Source: Taudactylus pleione
Lineage: Eukaryota > Chordata > Amphibia > Anura > Myobatrachidae
NCBI GenBank assembly: GCA_031769625.1
Contig: JAUIMM010000646.1
Coordinates: forward strand, 2,527,001-2,591,000
Length of the DNA stretch: 64,000 bases
Direction of reading: 5' to 3'
Shown: positions 1 through 10,353 of the stretch, piece after piece
Layout of the letters: each line of letters begins with the position of its first letter
How positions within the stretch are numbered: the stretch's first letter is position 1
Translations under genes and position numbers: made by a program
Notes under the pieces: generated by a model
The model's input: the letters and a program-made list of their open reading frames with translations, nothing else
Databases searched by the model: none
Told to the model about the DNA's origin: nothing

Positions 1-186
1 GTGGTGCCTCACCTGCCATACACTTTTCATTCCTGAGTTTTCACTATAAAAATGATTAGAATAATACAAAGAATATATTTAAAATATTTTCTGTACATTT
101 TTCTTATCAGTTTTATAGTCAAAACTGTGGAGTATACTGAAGTATGACAGGATAGGCTCTGCCTCAACTGGCCGCACATCACTATA

Positions 187-190
<4 letters not shown>

Positions 191-222
<32 letters not shown>
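191..222. repeat. (TA)n microsatellite
   Basis: An uninterrupted alternating TA run of about 32 bases. The sequence on either side (1-300) shows no recognisable gene or element. Confidence 0.95.
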
Positions 223-226
<4 letters not shown>

Positions 227-465
227 TTATTTTCAGGATTGTAAAAATCCCCAGAGGTTTTAGACTGAAAAATATGCCAACCATAGGCCACACAAGCCCT
301 GATTTCTGGCAGTGTTGAATAAGTGTTCCCTGGACCTAATGATATTGGTGGTGGAGGAATCCACCAGGACTTTGAATGAGACCAAAAAGGTAATCACAAA
401 ATTAGAGGCATCCGCTAAACACACTCTGTTAACTCCTGCGGTGGAGGACTGGATAGGTAAATAAT

Positions 466-1694
466 ACCAAAGTAGAGACTTACAGACGTGAGTTAATTAA
501 ATACAAAATAAGTAATTTGGCAGCGGTTAATTACGATTATGAAGAACAAGCTGTTTACCCATGGGCCAAGGGACGTTACCCGATCAGGAATAGACATGCT
601 TATAAACCAAGAAGACCACAGTGCCAATAAACCGACACTGAGCTTACTATGGGAGATAGCGCATCCTACAGTGAAAGTGAGCAGACCCCCTCTACATCTT
701 CGCAAAGACCCCCTTTAGGTGCTGTTACCCGAGCCCGAGTGGTTCAAGGAGAAGGTCCCGTGACAGGACAAGGCATGGGGAGCAGGGGAAGAGGTGCAAA
801 AAAAGCGCTAACACCCAAAACAGATCTTGTTTAATTAACCTCTCGGCACATGCACTAACAGTGGATGAGAGATTGTTTCTTAATAAAGGGTTAACATATG
901 TGCCAACAAAAAGATTGGATGAATTCAACTGGAAAGTGGAGAATTAGTGCCACTTGAGAAAACTAAAGCTGAAGGAATACTTTTGCAATAAACCACAGTT
1001 GGACAGTGATGAGACCCCAGACCATGCACTTACATCGCGTTCATCTTATGACCCCCAAACCAATAATGCCTCCTTAAAATGTTACTCACGTATGCTAGAA
1101 ACATCTGTTGTGGTAGACAATAAACATCTACCCTATAAGCCTCCAAACCTATCAAAGGGTGAATTTCTGGCCTTAAAGAATCTTAGTAAAGATGACTCTT
1201 TAACAATACGCCTTGCAGACCAAGGGGGCACAATTGTCCTGCAAGACACAGATGTTTACAATTGTGAAGTATATCGACAATTAAATGACCCCCTGATTTA
1301 CGCCAAGTTGGCACATGATCCTACAGTACAATACAAACAGGAAATTGATCTGATTCTATATACAGCACTAGAAGATGGTACCATTGATGAAACCACTTTC
1401 AAAACACTAACAGTAGATTTCCCAGTGACTCCAGCTCTCTACACTTTGCCAAAAGTGCATAAAAATTTTACATCTCCTCCCGGGCATCCCATACTATCGG
1501 CACGCAATTCTCTATATAATAACATCTCAAGATACCTGGATTTCTACCTTCAGCCAATAATACAAGCACATTTCTACCTTCAGCCGATAATACAAGCACA
1601 GCCGATGGTATTCAAAGATACTACACAATTGCTGATCATGTTACAGAACTGTACTAGTCTGCCTGAAATTTGTGTACTTACAGTAGTAGTATAG
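466..1694 (+). pseudogene. Penelope-like N-terminal region and partial reverse transcriptase
   Basis: From about 466 a translatable frame (with an in-frame TAA near 628) runs to 834. The reading then shifts near 831 to the frame that continues to 1694, broken by a TAG at 945-947. The second frame holds the block typical of Penelope-like proteins: a leucine-rich stretch, a basic K-L-K-L segment, then the RT motif LPKVHKN followed by P-P-G-H-P-I and the FYLQP helix. The FYLQPII segment is doubled because 30 bases at 1541-1570 are repeated at 1571-1600. The frame ends soon after, before the Y-x-D-D palm motif, so the catalytic centre is deleted. It is dead as an RT; the family call rests on motif order. 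Confidence 0.8.
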
Positions 1695-2008
1695 ATGTTG
1701 TAACCTCTATACAAACATCCCCCACAAAGAGGGTAAACTGGCTGTTTGAGAGACTGGCTGGTACATAATGTTTCTCCTTCACAGTCAAAGCCGGAACACT
1801 TTTATCCAAACGCCTGGTTCATATAAATGTATCGGTTGTACCACCTACCGTTGTATAGAAACAGGACCCACAGTGACACATCCACATTCAGGAAAAAGGA
1901 CGCATATTCAATATGTACTGTCCTGCACATCAAAATTTGTTATATATATAATTAAATGCCCTTGTGGTCTTGCCTATATTGGCAAGACAACCTGCACTTT
2001 TAAAAAGT

Positions 2009-2757
2009 GTAAAATACAGAAAAACCAGCGCTAAAATAATGAAGTGATCACTAAATAAACAGTGGGTCGAGATAAACAATATAATAACACTAAAATCACA
2101 AACACAGAAAAATAATGATAAATGAATAAAAATAAAAAAGAAAAAGTATAATAAAATAAAATGATATTCAGTAAATAGACCTGCACATATTAAAATATGT
2201 ATGAATGTAATACAGCCACATTAGAATATATAAAAATCAACACTGCTGATCCATGGTAGATACTCCTTCCAAGCAAATAAGAACACACAGTCATAGGGGC
2301 TCACAAAGTTAATCAGGACTTATCTCCCTCTAGGCATAGAGTTTTACTGGATTCCCAATGGGTGTTAGTCCACAGTCCCTGGCCACCTGCAATGGCCGAA
2401 TAATAAAGATGGGGCTGTTGTCTTCCTCCGGAGTATGGTAACTCGCCCAAATCAAAAAGGGTAACTTGCAGTCCAGGATAAAGGGTAGCCCAATAACGGA
2501 AAGGAAAACCTCCAAGTGTCCAATAGCTCAACACGTTTCGCTGGCCCAGAAATACATCCAGCTTCCTCAGGAGCATATTTTTTATATATTCTAATGTTAT
2601 TAAATTGTTTACCACGACCCACTATCCATTTAGTGATCACTTCATTATTTTAGCGCTGTTTTTTCTGTATTTTGTGTTTTCCTTTATAAGGGGATGACAT
2701 CCCCTTTATCACCAGCAGCTCTCTGGCAGCGCTTGGGGTTTTTTCTGTTTTGAGTGT
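2009..2757. mobile_element. Foldback-type insertion inside the Penelope nuclease
   Basis: The interrupting segment begins and ends with inverted copies of one sequence. About 60 bases at 2010-2070 are matched in reverse complement by 2616-2678, and an inner pair (2218-2239 and 2577-2597) is also inverted. The left arm has about 130 extra A-rich bases between the two blocks. A near-duplicate of the right edge lies at 2729-2756, so the exact right boundary and target duplication are unclear. No coding frame is recognisable. It carries a hammerhead-like core on the minus strand. It may be a non-autonomous DNA transposon or a snap-back copy of a retroelement end. Confidence 0.6.
2527..2570 (-). 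ncRNA. Hammerhead-ribozyme-like core
   Basis: On the minus strand the order is CTGAGGA, then a five-base-pair stem GCTGG/CCAGC closed by a 13-base loop, directly followed by GAAACGTGTTGAG. That is the CUGANGA - helix II - GAAA layout of the hammerhead core. A cleavage-site strand and helix I partner could not be assigned with confidence, so activity is unknown. Confidence 0.5.
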
Positions 2758-3354
2758 GCAGCGCAGCATCGATCTACCATTCGCCAGGCCCTGGAAGGCA
2801 AAGATATTGAACAGCCCGTAGCGAGGCACTTTAAACAAGCCCGTCATTCTCTTGCCATACTTCCCTACAAACTTATAGACCATGTGCCACCTATGGTAAG
2901 GGGTGGTGACAGGCATAGAAAACTTCTTCAGCTGAGGCAAAGTGGATCTATAAGTTTAATACAGTTTCATTGGCAGGGCTTACTGAAAATTTATCTTTGA
3001 TGTGTTTCCTGTAAGGTTCATTGTTTTTGAGTTGTACACACATTTTTTTCTTTCTTTTATTTTTCATGTTCTTAGTACTATTGTCATTTGTGTATTTTGT
3101 TGATATTCTTTATTTCTTTGTACTATTTTCTTCTTTTTTGCACCCTTCAGCATTAATTTTTTGTTAAGACTGTGAGCCGTGACTGGACTAACGCTTTGGG
3201 TTGGTATAGCAACTCCCAAAGGTGAGCAGCAGTGATGTCAGTCAGATGCACCGCTCACCCTCCGGCAGCGTGAATCCGGAGCCAGCGTCAGTGCACCACT
3301 CAGCACTATTATATAAGGTAAGATACTTTTGTGTTCTTTTGTTTAGATATGCCT

Positions 3355-3388
3355 TATGATGAGGTGCTAGTCGCTCTAAAACGTTGCT
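3355..3388 (+). ncRNA. Degenerate hammerhead-like motif at Penelope 3' end
   Basis: TGATGA at 3357-3362 is followed by a 15-base segment and then AAAACGTTG. The spacing matches the clearer copies in this window, but helix II pairs poorly (GAG/CTC only) and GAAA has become AAAA. It sits in the 3' tail of the Penelope-like element, which is where such motifs would be expected. Confidence 0.3.
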
Positions 3389-3461
3389 GAATAAATTACT
3401 TTATACCAAGTCCTGGAGTGCAGTATGGGGGAGGACAGCCTTGCAAAGCACCTACACCTAT

Positions 3462-3464
<3 letters not shown>

Positions 3465-3499
<35 letters not shown>
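3465..3499. repeat. (AT)n microsatellite
   Basis: About 35 bases of alternating AT directly follow the Penelope-like 3' end. Confidence 0.95.
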
Positions 3500-3501
<2 letters not shown>

Positions 3502-3512
3502 CGTGATATTGT

Positions 3513-3546
3513 CTTGATAAAAGAGATTGAGGCTCTGAAACGTTGA
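3513..3546 (+). ncRNA. Degenerate hammerhead-like motif, second retroelement end
   Basis: TTGATAA is followed by AGAG, a 7-base loop, CTCT, and then GAAACGTTG. Helix II pairs perfectly over four base pairs, but the CTGANGA strand is altered. The stretch 3500-3698 reads like another Penelope-type tail and has no coding frame. Confidence 0.3.
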
Positions 3547-3692
3547 CTTCAATTATCTGAAGTCTGCTGTGATTTTTGCACTGATAGCCCCGGAGCGGAG
3601 TTCCGTCTGCCTTTCTTGCTGTATATGAGTCATTCTCTGGAGGGAAAATCGGGCAAGCTGTCAATGCATCTATCTGAGTGCTGGATTACCAT

Positions 3693-3698
<6 letters not shown>

Positions 3699-3727
<29 letters not shown>
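3699..3727. repeat. (TA)n microsatellite left of the Tc1 element
   Basis: This alternating TA run abuts the left end of the Tc1 transposon. It and the run at 5371-5406 are probably two halves of one original tract, split by insertion at a TA target. Confidence 0.9.
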
Positions 3728-3730
<3 letters not shown>

Positions 3731-3947
3731 TCAGGTCCATAAATATTGGGACATTGACAGAATTTTCAGATTTTGGCCTCTATTCACCACCACAATGGTT
3801 TTGAAATAAAACAAACAAGATGTGCTTTAACTGCAGACTTTCAGATTAATTTGAGGGTAATTACATCCAAATCGGGTGAACGGTGTAGGAATTACAACAG
3901 TTTCAATATGTGCCTCCCACTTTTTAAGGGGCCAAAAGTAATGGGAC
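3728..3947 (+). repeat. Tc1 left inverted terminal repeat
   Basis: About 220 bp from CAGTCAGG to ATGGGAC, matched in inverse orientation at the right end with scattered substitutions. Confidence 0.92.
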
Positions 3948-4085
3948 TATCAACTCAAAAGCTATTTCATGGACAGGTGTGGGCTATTCCCTCATTATTT
4001 CATTATCAATTAAGCAGGTAAAAGGTCTGGAGTTGATTCTAGGTGTGACATTTGCATTTAGAATCAGTTGCTGTCAACTCTCAAT

Positions 4086-5116
4086 ATGAGATCCAAAGAG
4101 CTGTCACTATCAATGAAGCAAGCCATCATTAAGCTGAAGAATCAAAACAAACCCATCAGAGAGATAGCAAAAACATTAGGTGTGGCCAAATCAACTGTTT
4201 GGAACATCCTTAAAAAGAAAGAACGCATCGGAGAGCTCAGCAACACCAAAAGACCCAGAAGACTATGGAAAACAACTGTGGTGGATGACAAAAGAATTAT
4301 TTCCCTGGTGAAGAAAAACCCCTTCACAACACTTGGCCAAATCAAGAACACTCTCCAGGAGGTAGATGTATATGTGTCAAAGTCAACAATCAAGAGAAGA
4401 CTTCACAAGAGTGAATATAGAGGGTTCACCACAAGATGCAAACCATTGGTGAGCCACAAAAACAGGAAGACCAGATTAGAGTTTGCCAAACAACATCTAA
4501 AAAAGCCATTACAGTTCTGGAACAACATCCTATTGACAGATGAGACAAAGATTAACTTGTACCAGAGTGATGGGAAGAGAAGAGAAGGAAAGGAACTGCT
4601 CATGATCCAAAACATACCACCTCATCAGTGAAGCATGGTGGTGGTAGTGTCATGGCGTGGGCATGTATGGCTGCCAATGGAACTGGTTCCCTTGTATTTA
4701 TTGATGATGTGACTGCTGACAAAAGCAGCAGAATGAATTCTGAAGTGTTTCGGGCAATATTATATGCTCATATTCAGTCAAATGCTTCAGAACTCATTGG
4801 ACAGTGCTTCACAGTGCAGATGGACAATGACCCGAAGCATACTGCAAAAGCAACCAAAGAGTTTTTTAAGGCTAAAAAGTGGAATGTTATGCAATGGCCA
4901 AGTCAATCCCCTGACCTGAATCCGATTGAGCATGCATTTCACTTGATGAAGACAAAACTGAAGGGAAAATGCCCCAAGAACAAGCAGGAACTGAAGACAT
5001 TTGCAGTAGAGGCCTGGCAGAGCATTACCAGGGATGAATCCCAGCGTCTGGTGATGTCTATGCGTTCCACACTTCAGGCTGTAATTGCCTGCAAAGAATT
5101 TGCAACAAAGTATTAA
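4086..5116 (+). pseudogene. Tc1 transposase, single frameshift
   Basis: The product would cut and rejoin DNA at the element ends. The N-terminal part holds two helix-turn-helix units of the paired-like type (around IREIAKTLGVAKSTVWNIL and the later VSKSTIKRRL segment), followed by the catalytic region. The acidic triad is visible: D in LLTDETK, D in QMDNDPKHT, and E in DLNPIEH, fitting the DD34E pattern. The frame changes between about 4580 and 4630, most simply by a small deletion in a purine-rich stretch; the first frame then stops at 4629-4631. The start is set at the seventh in-frame residue (4086), where the family-like MRSKELS begins, rather than the upstream ATG at 4068. The C-terminus is complete. 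Confidence 0.92.
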
Positions 5117-5149
5117 AAAGTGAAAGTTAGATTTAGGATTGTTTAGTTT

Positions 5150-5367
5150 GTCCCATTACTTTTGGCCCCTTAAAAAGTGGGAGGCACATATAGAAACCGT
5201 TGTAATTCCTACACCGTTCACCTGATTTGGATGTAATTACCCTCAAATTAAATCTGAAAGTCTGCAGTTAAATCACATCTTGTTTGTTTAATTTCAAAGC
5301 CATTGTGGTGGTGAATAGAGGACAAAATATGAAAATTCTATCAATGTCCCAATATTTATGGACCTGA

Positions 5368-5370
<3 letters not shown>
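5150..5370 (-). repeat. Tc1 right inverted terminal repeat
   Basis: Inverse copy of the left repeat, ending in the dinucleotide TA duplicated at the target. Confidence 0.92.

Positions 5371-5406
<36 letters not shown>
5371..5406. repeat. (TA)n microsatellite right of the Tc1 element
   Basis: Alternating TA run continuing from the transposon's right edge; see the matching left tract. Confidence 0.9.
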
Positions 5407-5409
<3 letters not shown>

Positions 5410-5961
5410 TATATAAACCATTGGGTCAGTTACTATGTACTGTAGGCGATTGGGTGGCAGTACGGTTTCACAAATTATTTCTGATATCTTTTATGGGTCT
5501 TCACTTCTAAACCATCAGAACTGTTTTGTGTTTTTATGAACATCTCTAATACAGTATATGAATTCCTGTCTTTACTAATATACCAAGCCAGCACTTTATA
5601 TTGATTTCAGTCTGGTTCGCTATACACCAACAATGGACAGAAATAGAATGAAAAAAAGTTTATTTCAACTAAATTCAATTTTCAGAAGCACTTGAAACAA
5701 CTGCAGAGAAATTTTTGCGGCTTATTATAATTATTGAAAGCTAGACTGACATTAAAAGTGCCCTAGGAACAATGTACATGGGAATCACTAACCAGCATGC
5801 TTGCAGTCCCAGCTTATGGGCAAAGGTGTCTTGTATTAAATGGAAAAGCGGTTTGGAAATAAATCTACACCCATTACCCTGATGGTCTATAAAGTGCTTT
5901 GCCGCATTCTAGTGGAAAAGGTATCATACAGTATGTACAAGTTTTCTAACCTTGTCAGTTG
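5407..5961. other. AT-rich unannotated stretch
   Basis: No coding frame, inverted repeat or tandem array was recognised here. Confidence 0.5.
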
Positions 5962-6440
5962 GGCCTGATTTAGAGTTGTACGCAGACCCGATGGTTTGGC
6001 GTTAAATGCATGTGCGGGATCTGTGCTGCGCATGTGCAGATCTGTGTCTGCGAGAAGGTCGCGGTGCCTCCTAATCCGCAACGTGATTGGCATGCCGCAA
6101 CCATTTGGGGGTGGGGAAGGGGCAGAGATGGTAAGCATTACAGAAAATGGCTATGTGTTGACCCCGTTTTCTGGCATGCCGAGGTCAGTGGCTGCGTCCT
6201 TGTGCCCCATCCTGGCCATGACCGATGTTCACTCAGATGATCCCGTGCTGCATCTTCAGAAGCAGTGGATAATAATAGCATGCAGTGGGTTGTCTTTCTA
6301 CTACAGACGCCTCCTGCTGCTTTCACATATTTGCGCACAGCATCTGCGTCCAAAGACGCAGTTGCAGACGTTACTGTAAGTACTGTCGGAAAGTGTCTGC
6401 TAAAGCTGAAGGCCATAACAAGCTTGGCTATAATAACTGA
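5962..6440. repeat. MITE-like repeat, one clear end
   Basis: It opens with GGGCCTGATTTAGAGTTG, the terminal style shared by several MITEs in this window (GGCCTGATTCAG at 7588, 45578 and 59036), and is GC-rich relative to its surroundings. A matching right end was not found; the limit near 6440 is where base composition returns to AT-rich. ORFs of 76-127 codons in it overlap in several frames and are not credible genes. Confidence 0.4.
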
Positions 6441-6623
6441 CATACTAATGTAGCTGGTTAACATTACTATTAAATCAATTTGTTTCCTTTGTAACTGTCA
6501 TATACAGATTAATCAAATCTATTGATCTCGGCGCTCATCAAACATACCAGTCACTTCTATATGATACCAATAAGTAAAAAATAAATTAAATTACAGCAGC
6601 ATGTCCTATATCCTGGGATCCTC

Positions 6624-7057
6624 CTAAATATACTTAAGGCTGCGCTAATCTAAATCTCTTAATTGTGAAATGTCAGAAAGTATACCTAGCAGTCAAGGCT
6701 CCGTTAGATGTAAAGAATATTACATTTAATCACAAATAAGATCTTAAAACATATATATCTTACAATATGCGTAAATACCCATTCAATAGAAGAAATTAAA
6801 AATAATAAAACAGTAAAAAATAGTAAAACATTTTTATTTTTTATATTTTGACTATTTTTTTTACTGTTTTATTATTTTTAATTTCTTCTATTGAATGTGT
6901 ATTTACACATATTGTGAGATATACTGTATATGTTTTAAGATCTCATTTGTGATTAAATATAATATTCTTTACATCTAAAGGAGTCTTGACTGCTATATAT
7001 ACTTTCTGCCATTTCACAATTTAGAGATTTATATTAGCGCAGTCTTAAGTATATTTT
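6624..7057. repeat. Long near-perfect palindrome, about 430 bp
   Basis: Two arms of about 205 bases face each other around a short AT-rich spacer centred near 6840. Matching landmarks are CTTAAGGCTGCGCTAAT (left) with ATTAGCGCAGTCTTAAG (right), and the blocks TTAAAAATAATAAAACAGTA and its complement nearest the centre. The arms differ at scattered positions. It has no coding capacity and is probably a foldback MITE. Confidence 0.85.
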
Positions 7058-7587
7058 TTCTATATAGAATAGATTAATGGTTATAATCTTTTTTTGCTAA
7101 CAAAACGTTTGTAATATCTGGTTTGTAGCACAATGGAAAAAATACAAAACTAACCCAAGATATATTGATCTGAAATACCGTTATCCTTATAACCAAAACA
7201 ACAATGCAGCACCTTAATGAAGATAGATAAAGAAATTAAAAACAATTACTAAAAGATCTGCATACACTATGAATGACTAATGCTATATTAAATGTGTCCT
7301 TCAAATCATTCTCATCATCAGAATATAACTCAGATTTCTGTATTTGCATTAGAAATATCTTATCTTATTGTAAGTTCCTTTGCGGGACTGACAGTGTGAT
7401 GAGGAACCGTATTTCCAGCATTGTGAGTAACTGTCAATAAAAATGGATTAGGTTAAAATATAATCTGTTCTGTGTTTTTTTGAAAAACCTTCCGCACAGC
7501 TTCAATAATCTTTTCTAACCTTGACAAAAATGTAATTGCTTATTTCTTATATCTTTTGAAAAGCTGAAGAATTACTAAGAGACTGAA
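7058..7587. other. AT-rich unannotated stretch
   Basis: No feature beyond simple AT richness was recognised. Confidence 0.5.
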
Positions 7588-8095
7588 GGCCTGATTCAGC
7601 AAGGAACGCAAATGTGCGCACGCACGCACTTGGCCGATGGTTTTGCACTGCGCATGTGCGAACCAACCATTGTGGTCAGGAAAGGGTACGCAGAGCACTC
7701 GCAGCATGCATGTAGACCCCTCTAACAGTGATTGCCAAGAAGTGCCGTTTATGGGCGGTGACGGGCTGTGGAATTGCCACCGCAGGCGTGCCAGTCCGTT
7801 TCCAAGCAATTGCGAGATCCTATGCAGCCTGAGTTGTCACTGAGTGCAGGAGATGTAGCAAAGTCTGCTGGAGGGTCAGTTCAACCACTATTCTGCGTAT
7901 GTGTCCGATGGTTCGCGATGGTACCGATGTTTCCGCTATCTTGCGGACTACTCAGGCTGTGAGTAAAGGGAGGTTGGCGGCATTATGTATTTCTGGGTGT
8001 CTGCATCTTGTGCCGTGTGTATGCACTGATTCGCATATACACGCAGCGGCCAAGTGCGTACCTGCGCACATTTGCGTTCCTCGTTGAATCAGGCC
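7588..8095. mobile_element. MITE with GGCCTGATTCA termini (508 bp)
   Basis: The left end GGCCTGATTCAGCAAGGAAC is answered on the right by CGTTCCTCGTTGAATCAGGC in inverse orientation, with the pairing continuing through GCAAATGTGCGCA. The interior is GC-rich and palindromic. Short ORFs in both strands (7637-7843, 7768-7962, 7540-7809) follow from that symmetry. The target duplication is not clear; CTGA flanks both sides. It is non-autonomous and the parent transposase is unknown. Confidence 0.75.
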
Positions 8096-8539
8096 CTGAG
8101 GTGGGTTAAATCTCAAGGCTGGGGACTGGCTTGTGTGCATGCATTATGTGCCAAGGCAGCCATTTAGGTGCATGGGTGAAACTGGGGGGTGGTACGGGGT
8201 GTACCGGACCACCCATTAGCCCAGTTCCGCTATATTTAATGAAGACAGCAGTGTGGTGCCTGTTTTCCAAGCTGCCTGCTGCAGCCGGGCATGAATGATG
8301 AACCAGAGCTGGCAGCATATCCGACATGTCACCAGCCGTGAGCCAATCACTGTAATTGGCTTGCGGAATGGCAGCCAATCGGGAGCGGCCATGGCGGCTT
8401 CAAGGTTCCGCTAGTGCGCTGCTGTTTGACCATGCTGTTTTACCCCTTCAGTGCTGTTTGACCATGCCTGGCTCGCTGCCAGTGCACCAGGTAGTTATAT
8501 TATTACCCTGCCCCATGTGCAGCCAGTCTGCCCTAGTTC
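8096..8539. other. GC-rich unassigned stretch
   Basis: It contains a small inverted motif around 8190-8215 (GTACGGGGTGTACC) but no gene or clear element ends. Confidence 0.4.
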
Positions 8540-9080
8540 CCATCAAGGTCCAGCCTTCCCTGCCTTGTGTCCCCCCAGGTCCAGCCTTCCTTGCCCTGTG
8601 CCACTCCTCTACCATGTCTATCCATCCCCGTGCTGTGCCCCAATAGGTCCAACCCTCCTATGCCTGCACTACACTTAGTCTAGCCCAACCTTCCCTGTTC
8701 CCCCCATTAAGCTCCAGCCTTCCCAGCCCTGTGCCCGCCCCAGCCCTCTCTGACCTGTGCCCCCCCCACTAAGGTCCAGCCCTCTTTTTCATTTGACACC
8801 TCACCACCATATCTAGCCATTCTTGTCTCCAATAGGTCCAGTTCTCCCTATCCTGCACTACCCCTTATTCAAACCCTCCCTGCCTGTGTCCGCTAGGTCC
8901 ATCCATCCCTGTCCTGCACCCCCCCTTGGACCAGCCCTCCCTGCCCTGCATCCCAAAGGTCCTGTCTTTGATATCCTGTGACCTTCAGTTGCAACCCTCC
9001 CTGCCTCCCATATCCAGACTTCACTGGTCTCATAAACCACTTGCCCTGCACCGCAATCTGCCACCCCCTTTTGTCTTCCA
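8540..9080. repeat. Degenerate C-rich minisatellite
   Basis: Repeated, diverged versions of AGGTCCAGCCTTCCCTGCCC separated by C runs, with irregular spacing of roughly 40-60 bases. The overlapping ORFs in three frames reflect lack of stops in the pyrimidine-rich unit. Confidence 0.7.
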
Positions 9081-9270
9081 CTTATATCTTCTTCATCCCT
9101 TACCATCCCCCTCCTGTTATGCTAAAGGCGATGGACTCCAACTAGCCGATGATTAGAAGCGGCTTGGAGAAACCTAGGCATTTTATGTGGATCTGGCTAT
9201 TTCAATTTATTTTGAGTGGTTCTGGCTATTTGAATGTATTTTATGTGGATTATTTTTATTTGTTTAAATT

Positions 9271-9541
9271 GGGCAGCACAAACTACCTAACAACACTGAG
9301 GTCGTGTGTCTGATTCCCACCATGGCCCTAACTGTGTGGAGTTTGTATATTCTCCTTGTGCCTGCGTGGGATTCCTCCAGGTACTCTGGTTTCCTCCCAC
9401 ACTTCAAAAATATACTGGTAGGTTAATTGGCTCCCAACGAAAATGAACCCTAGTGTGTATGTGTATATAGATTGTAAGCTCCACTGGGGCAGGGACTGAT
9501 GTGATTGGCCAAATATGCTCTGTAAAGCTCTGCAGAATTCA
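9271..9541 (+). mobile_element. SINE, V-SINE/HE1-like body
   Basis: The left part carries a tRNA-like B-box relic (GTGTCTGATTCCCACCATGG). It is followed by the widely shared vertebrate SINE body: GTGTGGAGTTTGTATATTCT, then TTTCCTCCCACACTTCAAAA, GGTTAATTGGCTCC, and the tail GTAAGCTCCACTGGGGCAGG to CTGTAAAGCTCTGCAGAA. It is a non-coding RNA polymerase III retroposon and is diverged. Naming to subfamily needs a library match. Confidence 0.75.
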
Positions 9542-9711
9542 AAAAGGGGGCATGTGTCAAAACCACGCCCTCTGAGTGACCACACCCCTTTTTTGAAGCT
9601 CGTCCCTTCAACCTGCACAAAAGTTCCCTTTGTGCTAACAGACACCCTGCACCTCATCTATAGAATATGCTAAAGCTGGGACCACCCATTACCAGATCTC
9701 TAGCCTTTCGA

Positions 9712-10025
9712 TTAGAGATGTGCGGTTTGGTTCTCCAAAAATCCGAATCCACCCGAATTTCGTGATTCCGGATAAATCCGAGTCGCGGTTCTGATCTTTT
9801 TGCGGTTTGGAATTTGGATTTTAAATCCGAATTTCGGGTTTTGGATTGCATAGTTTACATGATTTTAACTGTTTTAAAAAACTTTTTTAGCAATTTGTTT
9901 TTTGTATTAAAACCCAGATCCAATACCAAAACCAAAACACTTGAGGGTGGGTTTGCAAAACCAAAACACAAAGATTAATCCAGATCCAAAACCAAAACCA
10001 AAGCACGGGGGTCAGCTAGTTTCGA
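9712..10025. repeat. Repeat with AGAGATGTGCGG terminus
   Basis: It starts at TTAGAGATGTGCGGTTTGG and is rich in TCCGAATCC / CCAAAACC words. TTTCGATTAG occurs both just before (9708 region) and just after (10019 region), which looks like a target duplication. Relatives occur at 52493-52536 (reverse), 56656 and 63165. Confidence 0.5.
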
Positions 10026-10311
10026 TTAGACAATATATACTGTATGGCTGGTGTTTCAAGGCCCAAACCTTTGGTTGGGGATTCTTCCCCAGCTCCTTTC
10101 CCCTTTTATTGATAGATTATTGTGTTTGTGTTGTCAGCAGATCATCAACCTGGGTGCGAAAGCTTAATGGATTCCTCACATGACGCTCATCAGCCATTCA
10201 AAAGTTTAAAATAATTACTATAGCCCCTTCTTCTCTATGAGAATAGTTGCAAAACACACAAAAATCAATATAGCGGTGCATTTTATTAGCTACATACAAC
10301 AGAATGTGTGG

Positions 10312-10320
<9 letters not shown>

Positions 10321-10353
<33 letters not shown>
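10321..10353. repeat. (TTA)n microsatellite
   Basis: About eleven TTA units directly after a T tract. They give an isoleucine run in an antisense ORF that is not a gene. Confidence 0.95.

Larger units (their letters stand above)
1768..2980 (+). pseudogene. GIY-YIG endonuclease domain of the Penelope-like element, split by an insertion
   Basis: The first half (1768-2008) encodes a Cys-rich linker with a C-x2-C pair and then the nuclease core, read as VIYIIKCPCG followed by LAYIGKTT, matching the paired Y-I-I and Y-I-G strands of GIY-YIG enzymes. The frame is cut at about 2008. Its continuation appears at about 2758-2950, again on the plus strand, with HRSTIRQ, then P-V-A-R-H-F and a G-G-D block, the usual C-terminal landmarks of the Penelope nuclease. 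Together the halves make a nearly complete domain separated by about 750 bases of foreign DNA. In Penelope elements this nuclease nicks the target site. No intact product is possible here. Confidence 0.82.
300..3462 (+). mobile_element. Penelope-like retroelement, decayed and interrupted
   Basis: The plus strand carries, in order, a Penelope-type N-terminal region, the first part of a reverse transcriptase, a GIY-YIG endonuclease (split), and a 3' tail ending in a conserved-looking block before a TA microsatellite. Penelope-like elements are retroelements whose single protein joins a reverse transcriptase to a GIY-YIG nuclease. This copy cannot be active: it has in-frame stops, a frame change near 831, loss of the catalytic palm of the RT, and an insertion at about 2009-2757 inside the nuclease. 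The 5' limit near 300 is approximate. The 3' limit is set where the TA repeat begins. Confidence 0.85.
3728..5370 (+). mobile_element. Tc1-type DNA transposon (1,643 bp)
   Basis: The element starts with CAGTCAGGTCCATAAATATT and ends with its reverse complement, flanked by TA on both sides as expected for Tc1/mariner insertion. Inverted terminal repeats are about 220 bp each, an inverted-repeat/direct-repeat arrangement known in several vertebrate Tc1 families. Between them lies one transposase gene in the plus direction. Structure and ends are complete, but the transposase is frameshifted, so this copy is non-autonomous. It could still be moved in trans if its ends are bound by a related enzyme. 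Confidence 0.95.
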
